Assembly (NCBI RefSeq): GCF_905147365.1
Contig: NC_056412.1
Coordinates: forward strand, 18,592,001-18,656,000
From: Aricia agestis
Taxonomy: Eukaryota; Arthropoda; Insecta; Lepidoptera; Lycaenidae
Direction of reading: 5' to 3'
DNA: 64,000 bases
Shown: piece by piece, positions 32,698 through 45,690 of the stretch
Layout: each line of letters opens with the position of its first letter
Numbering within the stretch: the first letter of the stretch is position 1
Translations under genes and position numbers: made by a program
Notes under the pieces: model-generated
The model's input: only the letters and a program-made list of their open reading frames with translations
The model's database searches: none
What the model was told of the DNA's origin: nothing

Positions 32698-33513
32698 TTG
32701 TGAGTTGAGAATGAGTATATCAAAATGTAGTCGGGTTTTTTGTGTTACATAATAATACCGTTTTCTATTTTCGAATTTGTGTATTTTGCCACTTATTTTA
32801 TGTTCTTGCCTCTTTGACTTACGTCAATTTTTAACCGACTTCCAAAAAAGGGGCAGGCTCTATGTTACGCGGATATTTTCTGTAAAACTTGGGTAGTTAT
32901 AAATTTAGTTGCGGAAATACAAAACGTAAACCGAAATTGATGATACTCCAGTAATGAGGGGTGCGGATGTTAAATACAATAATATTACATTCTCCTCCTC
33001 AATATGTACACAATGTTACATACAGCCGGACCGGAAGTTTTCGGAAGAGGCATCGTTTCCCAGTATTTCGTGTTTGTTGAAAAACATTATTTATTTTCGG
33101 CTGTTTAATTGAATACTACGTTTCGTTCAAATATCATGTATGATTTCCCAAATAAAATGTAGCCTATATAATATTTTACGCAGGGTATACTTGATGTGCA
33201 ACATAATCTATAAACTCAAATAAAAAATAAATTTAAAGTTTGTAAGTATCGCTAGGAGAAAGTTTGTGGAAGTCCAGGAAATGTTTATAATGTTAGGAGG
33301 GTAGTAACACTAAGTTCACCGGGCCATCCAGGATAGTTGTATCGCCCAAAATAAACAGTTCTGCGCAATAAACGCATTTGAACTACACCAACAGATATAA
33401 TTGTATAGATCTTATATTGTGCTATCATCGATATCGTATAGCGTTGTGTGAGAAGTCCTAACGATTAGTTGATGCGAAAATACGTGGCACTTTTTTGTGA
33501 TAAATAATGTTAA
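32698..33513. other. Intergenic with a Tail-2 fragment
   Basis: About 33255-33345 has GTGGAAGTCCAGGAAATGTT and ACACTAAGTTCACCGGGCC, minus-strand Tail-2. Around 32840 TTAACCGACTTCCAAAAAAG is another tail-like phrase. No gene. Confidence 0.45.
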
Positions 33514-33815
33514 TTTTTTTTATGAAATAAGGGGACAAACGAGCAAATGGGTCACCTGATGGAAAGCAACTTCCGTCACTCATGGACACTCGCAGCAGCA
33601 GAAGAGCTGCAAGTGCGTTGCCGGCCTTTTAAGAGGGAATAGAGTTATAGGGGAGGGTAGGGAAGGGAAGGGAATAGGTTAGGGGATTGGGCCTCTGGTA
33701 AACTCACTCACTCGGCGAAACACAGCGCAAGCGCTGTTTCACGCCGGTTTTCTGTGAGAACGTGGTATTTCTCCGGTCGAGCCGATAGAGAAGCATGGCT
33801 CTCCCACGTATAAAT
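33514..33815 (+). mobile_element. Rep-A copy
   Basis: Same order as 10748-11074 with a shorter purine minisatellite; the GCCGGCCCATTCGTG part near the end is deleted. Confidence 0.85.
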
Positions 33816-33937
33816 TCTCCACAGAACATGTCATAACTGATAGAAAATTCTTAAAAGGGATGGAGAGTAGTCGCCGGCGCGGCGATAGACAGGAAATAAT
33901 ATCCTCCTCTTGCTACCTGCAGTGTAAGTGTATGCCT

Positions 33938-34129
33938 GTAGCTCTACCATGAGTTTAAAGCTATAGTATTTATCGGTACTCGATACCGACTACCGTAATT
34001 TTTTTGTATGGGAAATTTTACAGCGCCTCTAGCGGTTACTTGCGGAACTAAAATCGCCATACTAAATATTTACATAGTCGGTATCAAGTATCGATAAATA
34101 CTATAGCTTTAAACTCATGGTAGAGCTAC
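33938..34129. mobile_element. Foldback MITE, about 192 bp
   Basis: Arms of about 52 bp: GTAGCTCTACCATGAGTTTA and AAGCTATAGTATTTATCG, repeated inverted at the right end almost perfectly. The centre is single copy. Confidence 0.9.
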
Positions 34130-34194
34130 TGTTCTGCTATTTCGTTTAATGTTCCCTTCTGCAATACTGTGGCGTGTACTCCGTTGTTTTTAAT

Positions 34195-34592
34195 TATTAC
34201 TAGAGATCACCCAATGGTCGAAATTCGACCTTAAATTTAATTATCTCCTTCTTTTGGCTCTCCGTTTAAAGGATTGAAAAAAACAACAATCCATTTTTAA
34301 TTTGACTTCAGACTTTAACCACAACAAAAGAGTTTACAACACAACACAAGCCTATACTATACGTATGTATAGGCTTGTCATTCAAAAATATGGTTGTGTG
34401 CACATTGTAGTGTGTGTAATGTTTTATTTGTTAAAAAATGTATGATAAAAGCATAAGTTCAAAATAATTTTAGCTCGATGAACTCCTTCACCATATAAAC
34501 TATAACGGTACAAAATTTCATTCATCTATAACTTTTCCTCGTTTTTCGTCAAAAGGGATCCAAAGTTTTTCGCTCGCGTACTAATCTATATA
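34195..34592 (+). mobile_element. Element V copy 2
   Basis: Starts ACTAGAGATCACCCAATGGT; see copy 1 at 21262-21740. MITE-B copy 2 follows directly. Confidence 0.65.
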
Positions 34593-34594
34593 TA

Positions 34595-35182
34595 TGTCGC
34601 AGCCGACTGGCTTAAATAGCTGTTCGATCAAATAGCTAGCCCTTTGACTGAACAACGCCATTCAATCACACGTCTAGCTTTTATATTGAATATTTTAGTC
34701 GCTCAAAACGTTCAACACTACAGCTGATTCAAAAGCCGCCGTCTAATTGTAGTAGTTCAGCGTGCACCGCTGCGGCGCTAGGTGCGTTTTATTTACAATA
34801 TGGCGTCAACTAGCAGGTGTTTGTTGGTGTTTGTGGTTGTTTTTTGGAAAGAAAGTAGTTAATAAAAGTTACAAGTGTTATTAAAGAGACAAAAATTGTG
34901 GAGGCACATACGAGTGAATTAAAATTTCAACAAATATTCGAGGAGAAATTACGGGATTATGAAATGGATGGACGCAGCCTCCCCTGAAAGGGGAGTTCGG
35001 GGGGCGCAGCCTCCCGTCAAAATAAAAACAAACCAGTTGGCTAAGCGTCGTCTAGCTGTAGTGTTGAACGTTGTAGTCAACAAGTCGGCTAAACAACGTA
35101 TAGCCCTGTGATTGAATGGCGTTGTTCAGTCAAAGGGCTAGCTGTTTGATCGAACGGCTATTTAAACCAGTCGGCTGCGACA
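34595..35182. mobile_element. MITE-B copy 2, 588 bp
   Basis: TIRs TGTCGCAGCCGACTGG at both ends; orientation opposite to the copy at 19931. Left flank is TATA but the right flank is TCTG, so the duplication is not intact here, perhaps after loss of the right flank. Confidence 0.85.
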
Positions 35183-35184
35183 TC

Positions 35185-35385
35185 TGATTGACATTGTGAT
35201 CTATCAACGCACAGCCCAAACCACTGGACGGATCGGGCTGAAATTTGGCATGTAGGTAGATGTTATGACGTAGGCATCTGCTAAGAAAGGATTTTGATAA
35301 ATTCCAACCCCAAGGGGTTCAAATAGAGGATGAAAGTTTATATATAATAATACTTATTAACGCGAGCGAAGCCGCGGGAAAAAGC
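35185..35385 (+). repeat. End-K type retroelement tail
   Basis: CACAGCCCAAACCACTGGAC GGATCGGGCTGAAATTTGGC, GTAGGCATCTGCTAAGAAAG, AACCCCAAGGGGTTC and ending GCGAGCGAAGCCGCGGG. A very common lepidopteran 3' end. Confidence 0.65.
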
Positions 35386-36478
35386 TCATATAATATAATT
35401 TGGATCAAATTAAAATTTACAGGCACATTCGATTTGCGTTAGTAGATAATTATATCAACGGAAACCGTACCTTTTCAGCGGTTGTGCAATTTCACGTAAT
35501 AATGCGATCATAGCTATTAGAAGATTATATCGGCCGAAACATTCGGTGACCCAAATACCTTTACCGACCTTTACATAATATAATATGGGATATTATATTA
35601 TCTACCTTTCATATTTGTGTTATTATTATGCCTTTTAGTATTAAATAACATAATCTATAAATTTATTAGTTTCAGGTGTAAAGTTGTTATTGCGTCGTCT
35701 GTGTTTGTCGCAAAAGCTTTAAAATAAGAAAGAAAAAAATGAAAAATAAGCTTTATTTTGAAGAAAAAAAGCTCTCTGCATAAAATGCATGGCTGGCTAT
35801 AATGCTGCCAATTTAAATATTACGTTTATTTGCGCAGTGAAAAATACAAAGACACAATAATTGGTCACGTTACTTTTTCTTTGCGTTCACATAAAATAAA
35901 TTAAAACGGAAAAAATGTATGTAATATTAAATTTACTTGAAATGACGATTTCAAGTTATATTTTAAGCCGCTTCTCCACGTTAGCAAATGATGAACAAAT
36001 GCATGCGATGGCGAACATGTAGAGGTTCGTCTATGATTGTCCAATGTCCATGTTCGACGTCGATTAAGCATGCTTTGAAGGTCTTCGCAAGAGAGATAGA
36101 GGGGTTTTATTGTGTATGGTGGACCAGACACCGTTAGAATGGGCTAAACAAAAGTGCTTCTTATGCTGTCTCTTTTTAAATGTTCCAAAATCATAGCGAT
36201 AGATGATTAAAAAAAAATGTTTGAATGCTTCGATGCCACGGATAGACACACACACACAGGCAGACTCAACAATCTTTTAACACGCCTATGTTTTCGTCGG
36301 ATATTAAACACAGTTACACAGTTCAAATTACTTCTTTAGCAAATAAATCAATATTTCCTAATTAAAGTATAATTTCATTTCCTTAATAATTATTCATTAT
36401 TTATTTATGATGCCATGGATAGACACACACAGACAGACGCATTATACTGTTAACATCCCTTTGTTTTCGTCGGGGGTG
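35386..36478. other. Intergenic; two similar tail pieces
   Basis: GATGCCACGGATAGACACAC (36231-) and GATGCCATGGATAGACACAC (36410-), each ending in TTTTCGTCGG, form a direct pair about 180 bp apart. The minus-strand ORF near 35901-36255 has no recognised domain. Confidence 0.45.
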
Positions 36479-36755
36479 AATAATAATAATAATAATAATA
36501 ATATCTATGGACGCTTCACACCACGTCTGTCTAGCCCCGTGGTAAGTACCTGAAGGACTTGTGTTACAGGTACCAGACAACGGAAATATATTTAATATTT
36601 TTATACTTTACATATATTTAAGATTTTTATTATATTTAATACACATACATGACCCAGGAACTTTAAAAACTTTTTGTTCCGTCGGCGGGATTCAAACCCG
36701 CGACCCCCGGCTTGAGCTACCAACGCGCTCACCACTGAGCCACAGAGGTCGTCAT
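36479..36755 (-). mobile_element. SINE-1 copy, minus strand
   Basis: ATT tail at the left, then CTATGGACGCTTCACACCAC G, GTACCAGACAACGG, and at the right GGCGGGATTCAAACCCGCG with the complement of the A box (TGAGCCACAGAGG). B box has one change. Confidence 0.88.
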
Positions 36756-38300
36756 GAAAAGTACAAAGTTCAAATTATAATGTTATTTCATCAAATAAAA
36801 TATAATTCTGATTCAGATTCAGATTTCTCCACCTAATTCGGTCATAATATCATAACCGTGCAATTATCGCTGCGTCACGACGACCCTCATCACGCGTGTA
36901 ATCACGGCTTAACTCAATCACGTGACAAATCTGCCGTTGTTGCGAATCGCCCGAATATTTTATTCGCGCAATTAAAGTCAGTATCGTTTATTTTTTTTAC
37001 TGGGAGTTATGTTCGGCTTATTATATTAAGCTTTTCCGTCGTTTTGGATGCATAGTAGATCGCGAAATATGAATGCTACATGGATTGTTTAATTGGAAAA
37101 TCAAAAGTGTTGTTTTGTAAATTGGTGTCTCTTGTCAGACGTTGGGAAAATTAGTCTTCTTTTCAACGGAGACCCTCAAAATGCTTTACCGCTAAAATCT
37201 ATAACCGTTTGTTGAAACTCGATGCCTACAACATATTATGTATTTCAAGTAAAAACATTTGAAATTTATTTATTTAAATATAATAATGAATGGCGGTTTA
37301 AAATATCATAGATTAAAAATAATTAAATTGAATAGTTTTAACAATAGAGATTTAGGGTGAAGCCAAGCAAACGTAATTTGAGAGTTCTGAGTCTCAGAAT
37401 TTCGGCTGGCAGAAATTCTGCTGCATTCAGTTTCATACAAAAGTCCTGTTTCATTCACACGAGCGTAATTTTGTGAGTCTTTATATGAAAAGATATTTAC
37501 GCGGCAGAAATTCTACGACTCACGACTCACAAAATAACGTAAATAAATATAGAAGATATGTGTGAAAATCACATACACGGCCTAAAACAAAAAAAATATA
37601 TTAAAAAAAACATTTGAATCTAGCATAGCACACTGTGGGCAAACTAAAAATAGTTTACAAACACTGAACCATTAGCTCGTGACGTCGTTTTCCGAGGGCG
37701 TCCCGTGGGATATAACAACTGCATGACACCACTGCGTTTTATCTGAAATTTTAAAGCCTCTATACTTTGTGAGGGTAGTCAAACATTTTTATTCGAATTC
37801 AATTGTGTATTCCTTAATTTATTAACGTAAATTGTTTTTAAAATTTACATCCTTATTACCTAAGAACGCTTCAGACGTGCGCGATTTCTGTGCGTTCAGG
37901 CTTCAGGCAATAAGGATGTAAATTTTAGAAACAATGTTTGTTTAAAGCCGCCGTAAAGTTTTGCGATCGTCACTGCTACTTTACTTTACTCCACCATATT
38001 AACTGGTACAATAATTTCACGTCATAATAATTATGTTCATAATAGACACGCTGATTGCCTAACAGGAAAGATGTCTATTCGTCAGATGAGTGTATAAAAA
38101 TGCATATGCACCTGATTTCTCGCCAGACGTGGTTTACCTAAGCCCTACTCATGCTTAATGTCATCATTATTTTTATGCTTAAGATTACTTACCTTTCTAT
38201 TTTTTAAGATTATTTTTTATTTTTTAAATATTTAAATATGTATATTATGTAAATTAGTAACTAATTATTATGATGAGCGAGGACGCTGGCCTCTGTAATA
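36756..38300. other. Intergenic with one hairpin
   Basis: No gene. Hairpin at 37831-37935 listed separately. The 37370-37560 stretch has short internal repeats (GCAGAAATTCT, GACTCAC) without a definable element. Confidence 0.45.
37831..37935. repeat. Hairpin, 27-bp arms
   Basis: ATTGTTTTTAAAATTTACAT CCTTATT pairs with AATAAGGATGTAAATTTTAG AAACAAT at 37909-37935 with few mismatches and a 51-bp loop. Confidence 0.8.
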
Positions 38301-38587
38301 CATAATAATAATAATATAATAATATCTATGGACGCTTCACACCACGTCAGTCTGGCCCCGTGCTAAGTACCTGAAGGACTTGTGTTACAGGTACCAGACA
38401 ACGGAAATATATTTAATACTTTTATACTATACATATATTTAAGATTTTTATTATATCATACACATATTTAATACACATCCATACCCGGGAACATTGAAAA
38501 CTTTTTTTGGTCCGTCGGCGGGATTCGAACCCGCGACCCCCGGCTTGAGCTACCAACGCGCTCACCATTGAGCCACAGAGGTCGTCA
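38301..38587 (-). mobile_element. SINE-1 copy, minus strand
   Basis: Complete copy with ATT tail, GGGATTCGAACCCGCG (complement of an intact B box) and TTGAGCCACAGAGG. Confidence 0.9.
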
Positions 38588-38811
38588 ATACAGTTTTCAC
38601 TAGTGCAGGGGTAAGAGGCTTCTTTAGGTACAACAGCTTTGGTGTAAATAAATATATATTCATTTAAATCAGATAGCCTTATCATAAAAAGTCATATTGC
38701 CTTCCCAACCCTTACACTAATACTTCCAACGGTCGCATAAATATTATAATAAAACGTGATGACACATGTAACTCCCACATCATGAGCTTATTTTAAGTGA
38801 TATATTGTGTT

Positions 38812-39341
38812 GGGGTACACGGAGCCTCTAAAGTTAGTCTCCGGCGAGTGATGTATGGCCGTCGTGACCCTTTCGCCTTCTCGTCATTTCCGTTCCGTCG
38901 CAGGGTTAAGTTTCATGGATATGGTATATTTTACCGGCAAGTTTGAGAATGTTTTTGGAGAAGGCCGAGGCGGGGACCAAGGGCCAGACATGGTTATGAC
39001 ATCCCGCCTTACCAGGGAACTCGGGGCGTCGGTATGGGGCTGCCGTCGCCCATGACATCGAGTCCCTGGTAGGCCACGATGCGCTAGGTGTTACAGCGCA
39101 TCGTCGCGGAGTAATATGGAATGGTGTTCACGAATTGAGCCTGAAGAGGCAGAGGTGGTGGAGTTGCGGTCGTGTATCACGCGTTTTCCGTAGTCCCATC
39201 TTCAGGAGCAGGAACACCGTTGGGGTTTTAGTGGGTAGTCCTGGGTGCGTCTTCCGTCCGCCCCGGGGGTCCCAAATACCTCGGTGGTCCTCCCCAGGCC
39301 CCAGGGATGCGTAAACGCATTACCCCAACGCAAAAAAAATT
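38812..39341 (+). mobile_element. 5'-truncated LINE, 3' end with A run
   Basis: A GC-rich 0.5-kb block ends CCCAGGGATGCGTAAACGCA TTACCCCAACGC followed by an A run. The phrases GTTTTAGTGGGTAGTCCTGG and GGTGGTCCTCCCCAGGCCCC are, from memory, like 3' regions of lepidopteran R1-clade LINEs. No reverse transcriptase remains; the ORF 38855-39055 has no domain. Confidence 0.6.
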
Positions 39342-40635
39342 GAGAATGTTTGATGGTGTCTACTATCACAATGCAGTATAGAATGATTTCTCTAATGCAT
39401 TGGGCTGCTTAAATATAACTTCAGTTACTCTCAGACGTATTTTTCTAGCTTCGTAGGTAGGATAATGAAAGTGAATAAACTAAATAAGACAATCAACTTG
39501 ATTCCGAAATCCGTTGATCATGCATGAACTAGTACTATTTCTCGCAACAAAAACTATTCTATAATATTGTTATCCCTTTTTGTGTATCAGTAATTTTTTA
39601 ATTTTCTTAAAATTTAATTTTGTTATTTGCTGTAAATATAAATATTATGTCCTTCTTAACTTAACAATATTTTAAATTAAAATCTTAATCTGATATTACT
39701 ACTTACAATAATAAAATATAATATATAGGTATGTGGTAAATGATGTGGATATTACAATCAATTGTATGTATAGAGTTAAGACTGTCTGAAATGTAATATT
39801 TTATTGTGATATTGTTTTTTTACCCAAATAAACAATAAAAACAATTAAAAAAAAAGAAGTTTCTCCGTATCGTAAAAAGTAACAGACAAATAGAAGAACA
39901 CAATAAGTAACAGTAAAATTTTTTTTGCGTGAATGGAGCTTTTGGGGCCGGAAAAATTACTAGAAATAAAAAATGCGTATTTTATGTAGCCAGATATATG
40001 AGATAGGTGATGAAGTAGATAAGTTACAAGGTTTCTTCAAATTATAAGGGAAAAAAATGAGTAAATGTCAGTATTTTACAAAATGTTACGTATCGTGTTC
40101 TTCCACTCACGTCTTCAATTATAATATTATTAAGAATAAGGATTCAACATCTTCACTATGTGTACTAGTCACAACCCAGCTACAAAACAACTTGTAAATA
40201 AATAGAAAAAGACCAAGTCTAAACACGAGCCGTAAACATTAAAATGCACATTAACTTTCGTGGCTCGGTGTGAATGTTTGCTCAAATTTTGCCCCTAATA
40301 TGTATTTATAGAACGGATATTAGCCTTATTTGCCTCCGTATATTTTGACGAAAATGTTTACGGAAAATACATAAATCATATTGAGCCTATTATCGCTTAA
40401 ATTTAAACATTGGCTGTCTTATCAAACCATGATTAGCAGTTACTTAAAGTAGGCTTACACAAGAATGGCTCTCTTATCAGTCTATAAAGTAATGATAAGC
40501 AGTTTATTTAAATAGGGCTAAATAGGGATTTGGCAATTATTGTCCCAATATTTTCTACAAAAACTTGCTACTCGTTACGTGAACTTGTAATTGGTAGAAA
40601 TTCGATAATCCGTCTAGACGTATGTACCACCTTAT
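39342..40635. other. Intergenic, nothing recognised
   Basis: AATAAACAATAAAA and an A run near 39827-39855 could be a retroelement 3' end, but no body was recognised. Confidence 0.4.
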
Positions 40636-40914
40636 ATTAATAATAATAATAATATCTATGGACGCTTCACACCACGTCTGTCTGGCCCCGTGGTAAGTAC
40701 CTGAAGGACTTGTATTACGGGTACCAGACAACGGAAATATATTTAATACTTTTATATTTACACATATATTTAAGATTTTTATTATATTATGATACACATA
40801 TTTACATCCATGACCCAGGAACTTTGAAAACTTTATGTTCCGTCGGCGGGATTCGAGCCCGCGACCCCCGGCTTGAGCTACCAACAGCCCACCAACTGAG
40901 CTACAGTGGCCGTC
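40636..40914 (-). mobile_element. SINE-1 copy, minus strand
   Basis: ATT tail, CTATGGACGCTTCACACCAC, GGGATTCGAGCCCGCG and AACTGAGCTACAGTGG; slightly diverged in both boxes. Confidence 0.88.
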
Positions 40915-41890
40915 AAAGGGTAGGGATTTAAACTACGATTCCCATGTTATGGAGATACTTTTATTCTGCAAAAGTGATCGGTTTTTGAATAAGTTCATTT
41001 CTGAGAGGCAGAAATATATCAGGCATCATTCTAGTATACGGTCTGATTTAAATATTCTAAAACCTTTATTTTCGACAAATCTTATAGCCATATCAAAATT
41101 GTCTTGCCTTCTTTTTATCACGCTTTTATAAGCTTGGGCTGTATGTATGTAACGGAATCTTTAAGCACGATTTTACCTATCTTCAGTAGTCTTATTAATT
41201 CGAAACTTTGCATACATATTAAAAGCCAATGACAATGCAATAGTTTGTTATTTTTTTTCCAAAAAAAGTAAAAAGGTATATCTCAATGTAGGTACAGGAA
41301 CCTAGAAAATCGAAAGTAGAGAGTTAGTTTATAGCTTGTGTTATGTCTCTATTGGTACGATCCCCGAAGTTGTAGGTCATGAAGGTGTGACTTTATTACC
41401 GGTCGGTTTGATGACGTCACCGAGCTGAGTAAACTGTCCACAGTATTCTGTCCACAGTAAACAGTTACACGGACCGCTAACGCACAGACTCGGTTGCGAT
41501 GTGTTTGATGTTTGGCTATGCCCAAATACTAAACTATGATCCGCACCAAGTGGCAGGTTACAAAATATTGATGCATGAAGTTTGGCAGTTTAAGTTTTTT
41601 TACTAACTAGTTACTTCTATTATATTCTAATCGTCGTAAGTGTGTTTTAGAGCCATGATAACTTAAACTTTAGCCCGTCTCAATATTTTAAGTATACTTT
41701 GTGCAAGTTAGAGCGGTAAAGATATAGTTTCTCATAATATACTGTGGTTAAAATAAAACTCGAAGGTGATAATCGATCTTCAAAAGAGAGGTCCACAGAT
41801 GCGCGTATTTTGACATCGAGCCCCTAGATCGGGGTCAACAGTTGAAGGGTTATTAAGTCATAAGTATTATACTAGTGAAATCTTGAATTG
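40915..41890. other. Intergenic, nothing recognised
   Basis: Weak retroelement-tail wording at 41140-41220 (GTATGTAACGGAATCT, TTCGAAACTTTGCATAC). No gene. Confidence 0.4.
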
Positions 41891-41893
41891 GTA

Positions 41894-42060
41894 CCTAGAC
41901 AGGGTGTAAAACAAAGTGATAATACTTAAGGCCCAGTAGTCCCTAAAATAAGCAGGTCGATGTCTGTCAGTACGAATATCGACGTTAAGGACATTAAAAT
42001 AACATTCATATCAGCGCGCCTTGTACAGTGGCTGTTACGCGCTCGCCGCGTGCCTTGATA
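41894..42060 (+). repeat. Dispersed element related to the 49.4-kb copy
   Basis: GGGTGTAAAACAAAGTGATA ATACTTAAG, then TCTGTCAGTACGAATATCGA CGTTAAGGAC and GCGCGCCTTGTACAGTGGC. The inverted counterpart is at 49390-49573. Its end resembles the TIR of the palindromic MITE at 51053-51316. Confidence 0.7.
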
Positions 42061-42715
42061 ATAGAAAATAGGAGACAAAACCATTTGTTTTTACTATTAC
42101 ACAAATCAATTATATCAAATCGTTTACGTTAGATTACGACACATATACTAACTACATTTTTTGTTTTTTCTAGAAAGTTTGTAATTTAGCCATAAGATGA
42201 TTTAATTATAAAAAACAGCGTTAACAGTCAGTCAGACAATAACAGTCATCTTTGAGATTTTTTTTTATCGAGCAGAATTTTTCAAATTGTGTACTGATAT
42301 ACCTTTGCGTATAGGAAATTTTCTCAATTTTAAAACGGTACTTATTTTATACTTAAATAATGACATTTCCTTTACTAAAAACGTGTTTAAAAAAACCCAT
42401 TTTACGTAGTTGCAACAACCACTGCTCCTTAATTAGGAACTGCCAAAATCCTTACTTTTGTCTTCACCATAGGTAAAATCATTTTCAGCCGCAACAGCAT
42501 AATATATACGAGTACGTACACTGTACTGTTCCCGCGTTAGCGAAGTCTGCTAATAATTCGTTATTCCATTTTTATCTCTCCGATGTATCTGTAATCCGGA
42601 ATCAATCAGGAAGGGTATTCGCTAAGCTACTCCCTGTGGACGCGAGGGTCTACAGGACTGGCGTTTTACGTGATGGTACATAATATTTATTATTTCATCG
42701 TTATATTCTGTTACT
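42061..42715. other. Intergenic, nothing recognised
   Basis: No feature seen. Confidence 0.4.
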
Positions 42716-43665
42716 AGAAGTCCCGCGCGGCTTCGCCCGCGTAAATTAGGAATTTTACGGAAACATAAAAAATAGCTTATGTCCCTACTCCCTTCACTTG
42801 GTCTACTCTATATCTGTGCCAAATATTGCCTAATATTTCCACGTTTTTCCCACATTTTCCTGAGTTTCTTCGGTCGTGTTAGTCTGAGCGTGATAATATT
42901 ATATAGCCTTACTCGATAAATGAGCTATCTAACACTGAAATAAGTTTTTAAATCGGACCTGTAGTTCCTGAGATTAACGCGTTCAAGCAAACATACTTAC
43001 TCTTCAGGTTTATAATATTAGGTAAGTACTTATAGATTTTTTTTAATTGTCGCTTGACATATTACTCGAGCCTCGATATCTCGGTATAATATGGTAGTGA
43101 TGATGATGATGAATGTAATTTGCATAGTAGCATATGCTTTCCGTTCTTAAAACAACGCCGAAACTCCCAAACTTGTATCTATAAAGAATCAGGAGTTCAT
43201 TCAGCGCCTTCCGAACCACGGTATACCAGGTATACCTCGGTGCAAAATCTTACTTGTTGGTAGCATATGCTTAGAGTACTTCTCACGAAACCGAAGCCAC
43301 CACATGTTTCCCTATAAATTTTGAGGAGTTCCCTCGATTACTTATGGATCCTTCATCAGATCACCACTTTTGTGAATATAATACCAAATTGGGATATTAC
43401 CCTATATACCAAAAGAAAAATTTTGAAAATCGGTTAACAAACGGCGGAGTAATCGTTGAACATAAGAAAACGAACATAACACCTCCCCCATTTTGAAAGT
43501 CGGTTCAAATTGTAGCCTATGTGTTATTCTGATGTATAAGCTATGATATTGTGAAGTTTCATTAAAATCCGTTCAGTAGTTTTTGCGTGAAAGTGTAACA
43601 AACATCCACACATCCACACATCCATACATCCAAACAAACTTTCGCCTTTATAATATTAGTAGGAT
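42716..43665 (+). repeat. Degraded retroelement tails
   Basis: Starts CCCGCGCGGCTTCGCCCGCG (End-K) and contains CATCAGATCACCACTTTTGT G, CCATTTTGAAAGTCGGTTC, TTCATTAAAATCCGTTCAGT and a CATCCACA repeat before TTCGCCTTTATAATATTAGT. Probably two or more overlapping old insertions. Confidence 0.5.
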
Positions 43666-44022
43666 GTACAGACTTATAGCGGAACACTATAGGAATATTT
43701 ATTTTTTATTTATTTATTTATTCTCTTTATGTACAAAATTAAGACATATTTATAAAAGTGACAATATAACATTGGCGTACTTATCTCTTTAAGAGATCTC
43801 TTCCAGCAAACCATAAACAGAAGTGGATATAAAATGCTGTGACAACAGGGCAATGTACACTAAAGACACAACATTTAAACTAATTAACATAACATAACAT
43901 TAATTAACATAACATTTAAATAAATTTATAAAGTTTATCTACGGAATGACCTGGCAAACGTTGTTTTGTCTTAATAAACACTGGCTCAACCGTGTCATCA
44001 TCAATTAACAAGATCTGTAAAA
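43666..44022. other. Intergenic, nothing recognised
   Basis: TTAACATAACATAACATTAA microrepeats near 43880-43915 only. Confidence 0.4.
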
Positions 44023-44150
44023 CTTAGGGTGGGTTGCACCAAAGGCGTGGTTAAAGTTAAAGTTGTGGTCAAAGTTATGGTTATAGTTAAGGCTAATTTA
44101 ACTTTAACCTTCACTTTGACCACAGAATTTGACAGAAGACGTTGCTGATC

Positions 44151-44276
44151 CGACAAGGCTTTAAATGAAAGTGGGCGGGGACGCTGCTGGTAAAGGAGAA
44201 CTGTCAAAAATGGCGTTTTTGTATGATTACAGCGTTAGTTCCTTTTTTCGCCACGTGCATTTAAAGCCTTGTCGAG
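44151..44276. mobile_element. Small TIR insertion inside the 44-46 kb element
   Basis: CGACAAGGCTTTAAATG at the left pairs with CATTTAAAGCCTTGTCG at the right (17 bp, perfect). About 126 bp, non-coding. Confidence 0.7.
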
Positions 44277-44439
44277 CTCTATGGTTATGGTTATAAAATA
44301 TGGCTTCCATTTTTTATTTTAACCAATGATACATTTTGCATTGTAGTTAAAGTTATATTTAAAGTTACAGTTATAGTTAAAGTAAGTTGGTGTTGGTGGT
44401 GGTTGGTGTTTATTATTTACTACAATCGTATTTCCATTG

Positions 44440-45690
44440 CGGCATAATTAAACTACGATTTGGTCACTACATCTATGTTAAAGATCTAACCCGCGGCTGC
44501 CCACAGGGGTCGGTGCTATCGTCATACCTGTGGAACATAAGTTTTGACGATTTGCTGTGTATTCCTTTACCGCCTCTCTGTTATCTGGTAGGCTATGCTG
44601 ACGACGGGTTCCTCCTTGTTAAAGGCATTACGCGAACTGAAATAGAGAAGAAGGCTAACAAGTGCCTAAGCGTAATTGCGCGCTGGGGTCATAGAAATCG
44701 TCTGGAATTTGCGGCGCACAAAACTTATCAAATTCTTTTAAAAGGCTCTCTTATATCAACTCCCCGCGATAAACTTAACGAAACAAACATCAAACGTACA
44801 AAGTCACTCTGATATCTTGGACTGATTTTAGAAAATAAATTCACATTCCTAGAACATATTATACAAACGGATGAGAAAGCAAAAATAAATTTATAGTTTT
44901 ACTAAAATATCGACGTCTACATGGGGTCTCTCGTTCAAAACGTTAAAAATTATATATACAGCCACGTACTTGGGCAGGATATGCTACGGCTCACCGGTCT
45001 GGGCAGATAGGGCTACGATAGGCGCAGCTCGGCGTAAACTTTTACAAAGCAAACGTCTCGCATTGATATTCTTATGTAAGGCATATAGAACCGTCAGTAC
45101 TGAAGCACTTCCTGTCCTTTCGGGTGTTTTGCCTGTAGATTTAGACATACAACGCCGAGCTGCGTTATATTACAAATATAAAAAAAATTACCACCCCAGA
45201 TTTCTTAAGCATAAGAGACAGAAATAAAGTGAATAGATTATTTGAACCACTAGACGTTACACTACAAAATCTTATATCCGAGTGGCAGGATCGGTGGGAT
45301 AACTCGATCAAAGGTCGTCACCTGTACAATTTCTTCCCTTCGGTTCGTGAACGACTCGCTATGCATTGGATAGAAATAGATCATTGCGTTGCGCAATTCC
45401 TAACTGGTCACAGCAATTTTAAAGCTAAACTTCATGGATTCAAGCTAGTTCCATCTCCTCTTAGCGAGTGCTCGACCCAAATTAGCCCACAAGAACAAAC
45501 TGCTCATCACATACTCTGGGAGTGCGATCTCTGGCATGAGGAAAGAACCGATTTGCTAAACAGCATCCAATGTGTTTCTGGAGCCGTATATTACGATGAT
45601 CTCGTAGGCAGCGCAAAGAATTTCCATGCTTTCAAACGTTTTTGTCATAAATACTATTGGAAACAATCGAACACAAGTTTGCCATTATAA
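44440..45690 (+). pseudogene. LINE ORF2 remnant: reverse transcriptase 3' half
   Basis: Three pieces in three frames. First: RT motifs TRGCPQGSVLS and the catalytic GYADDGFLLV box, ending at an in-frame TGA (44810-44812) just before a YLGLILENK match to the conserved YLG motif. Second (44970-45227): YGSPVWAD and AYRTVSTEALPVLSGVLPVD, typical of the R1/Jockey-type group downstream of RT. Third (to 45690): a C-terminal Cys/His segment ending TAHHILWECDLW, the usual zinc-knuckle zone, with one expected Cys missing. Frameshifts and stops make it dead. The 5' half (endonuclease, early RT) and a poly-A tail are absent, so it is a truncated old insertion inside a TIR element. Clade assignment is inference from motif wording. 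Confidence 0.85.

Noticed and set aside
35901..36255. Possible transposase fragment on the minus strand
   Set aside because: Two short frames (FGTFKKRQHKKHFC and neighbour) without a recognisable motif; too weak to call.
36660..36753. tRNA-like sequence (also in the other SINE-1 copies)
   Set aside because: A/B boxes are present, but the same 280-bp unit with an ATT tail occurs five times; it is a SINE head, not a tRNA gene.
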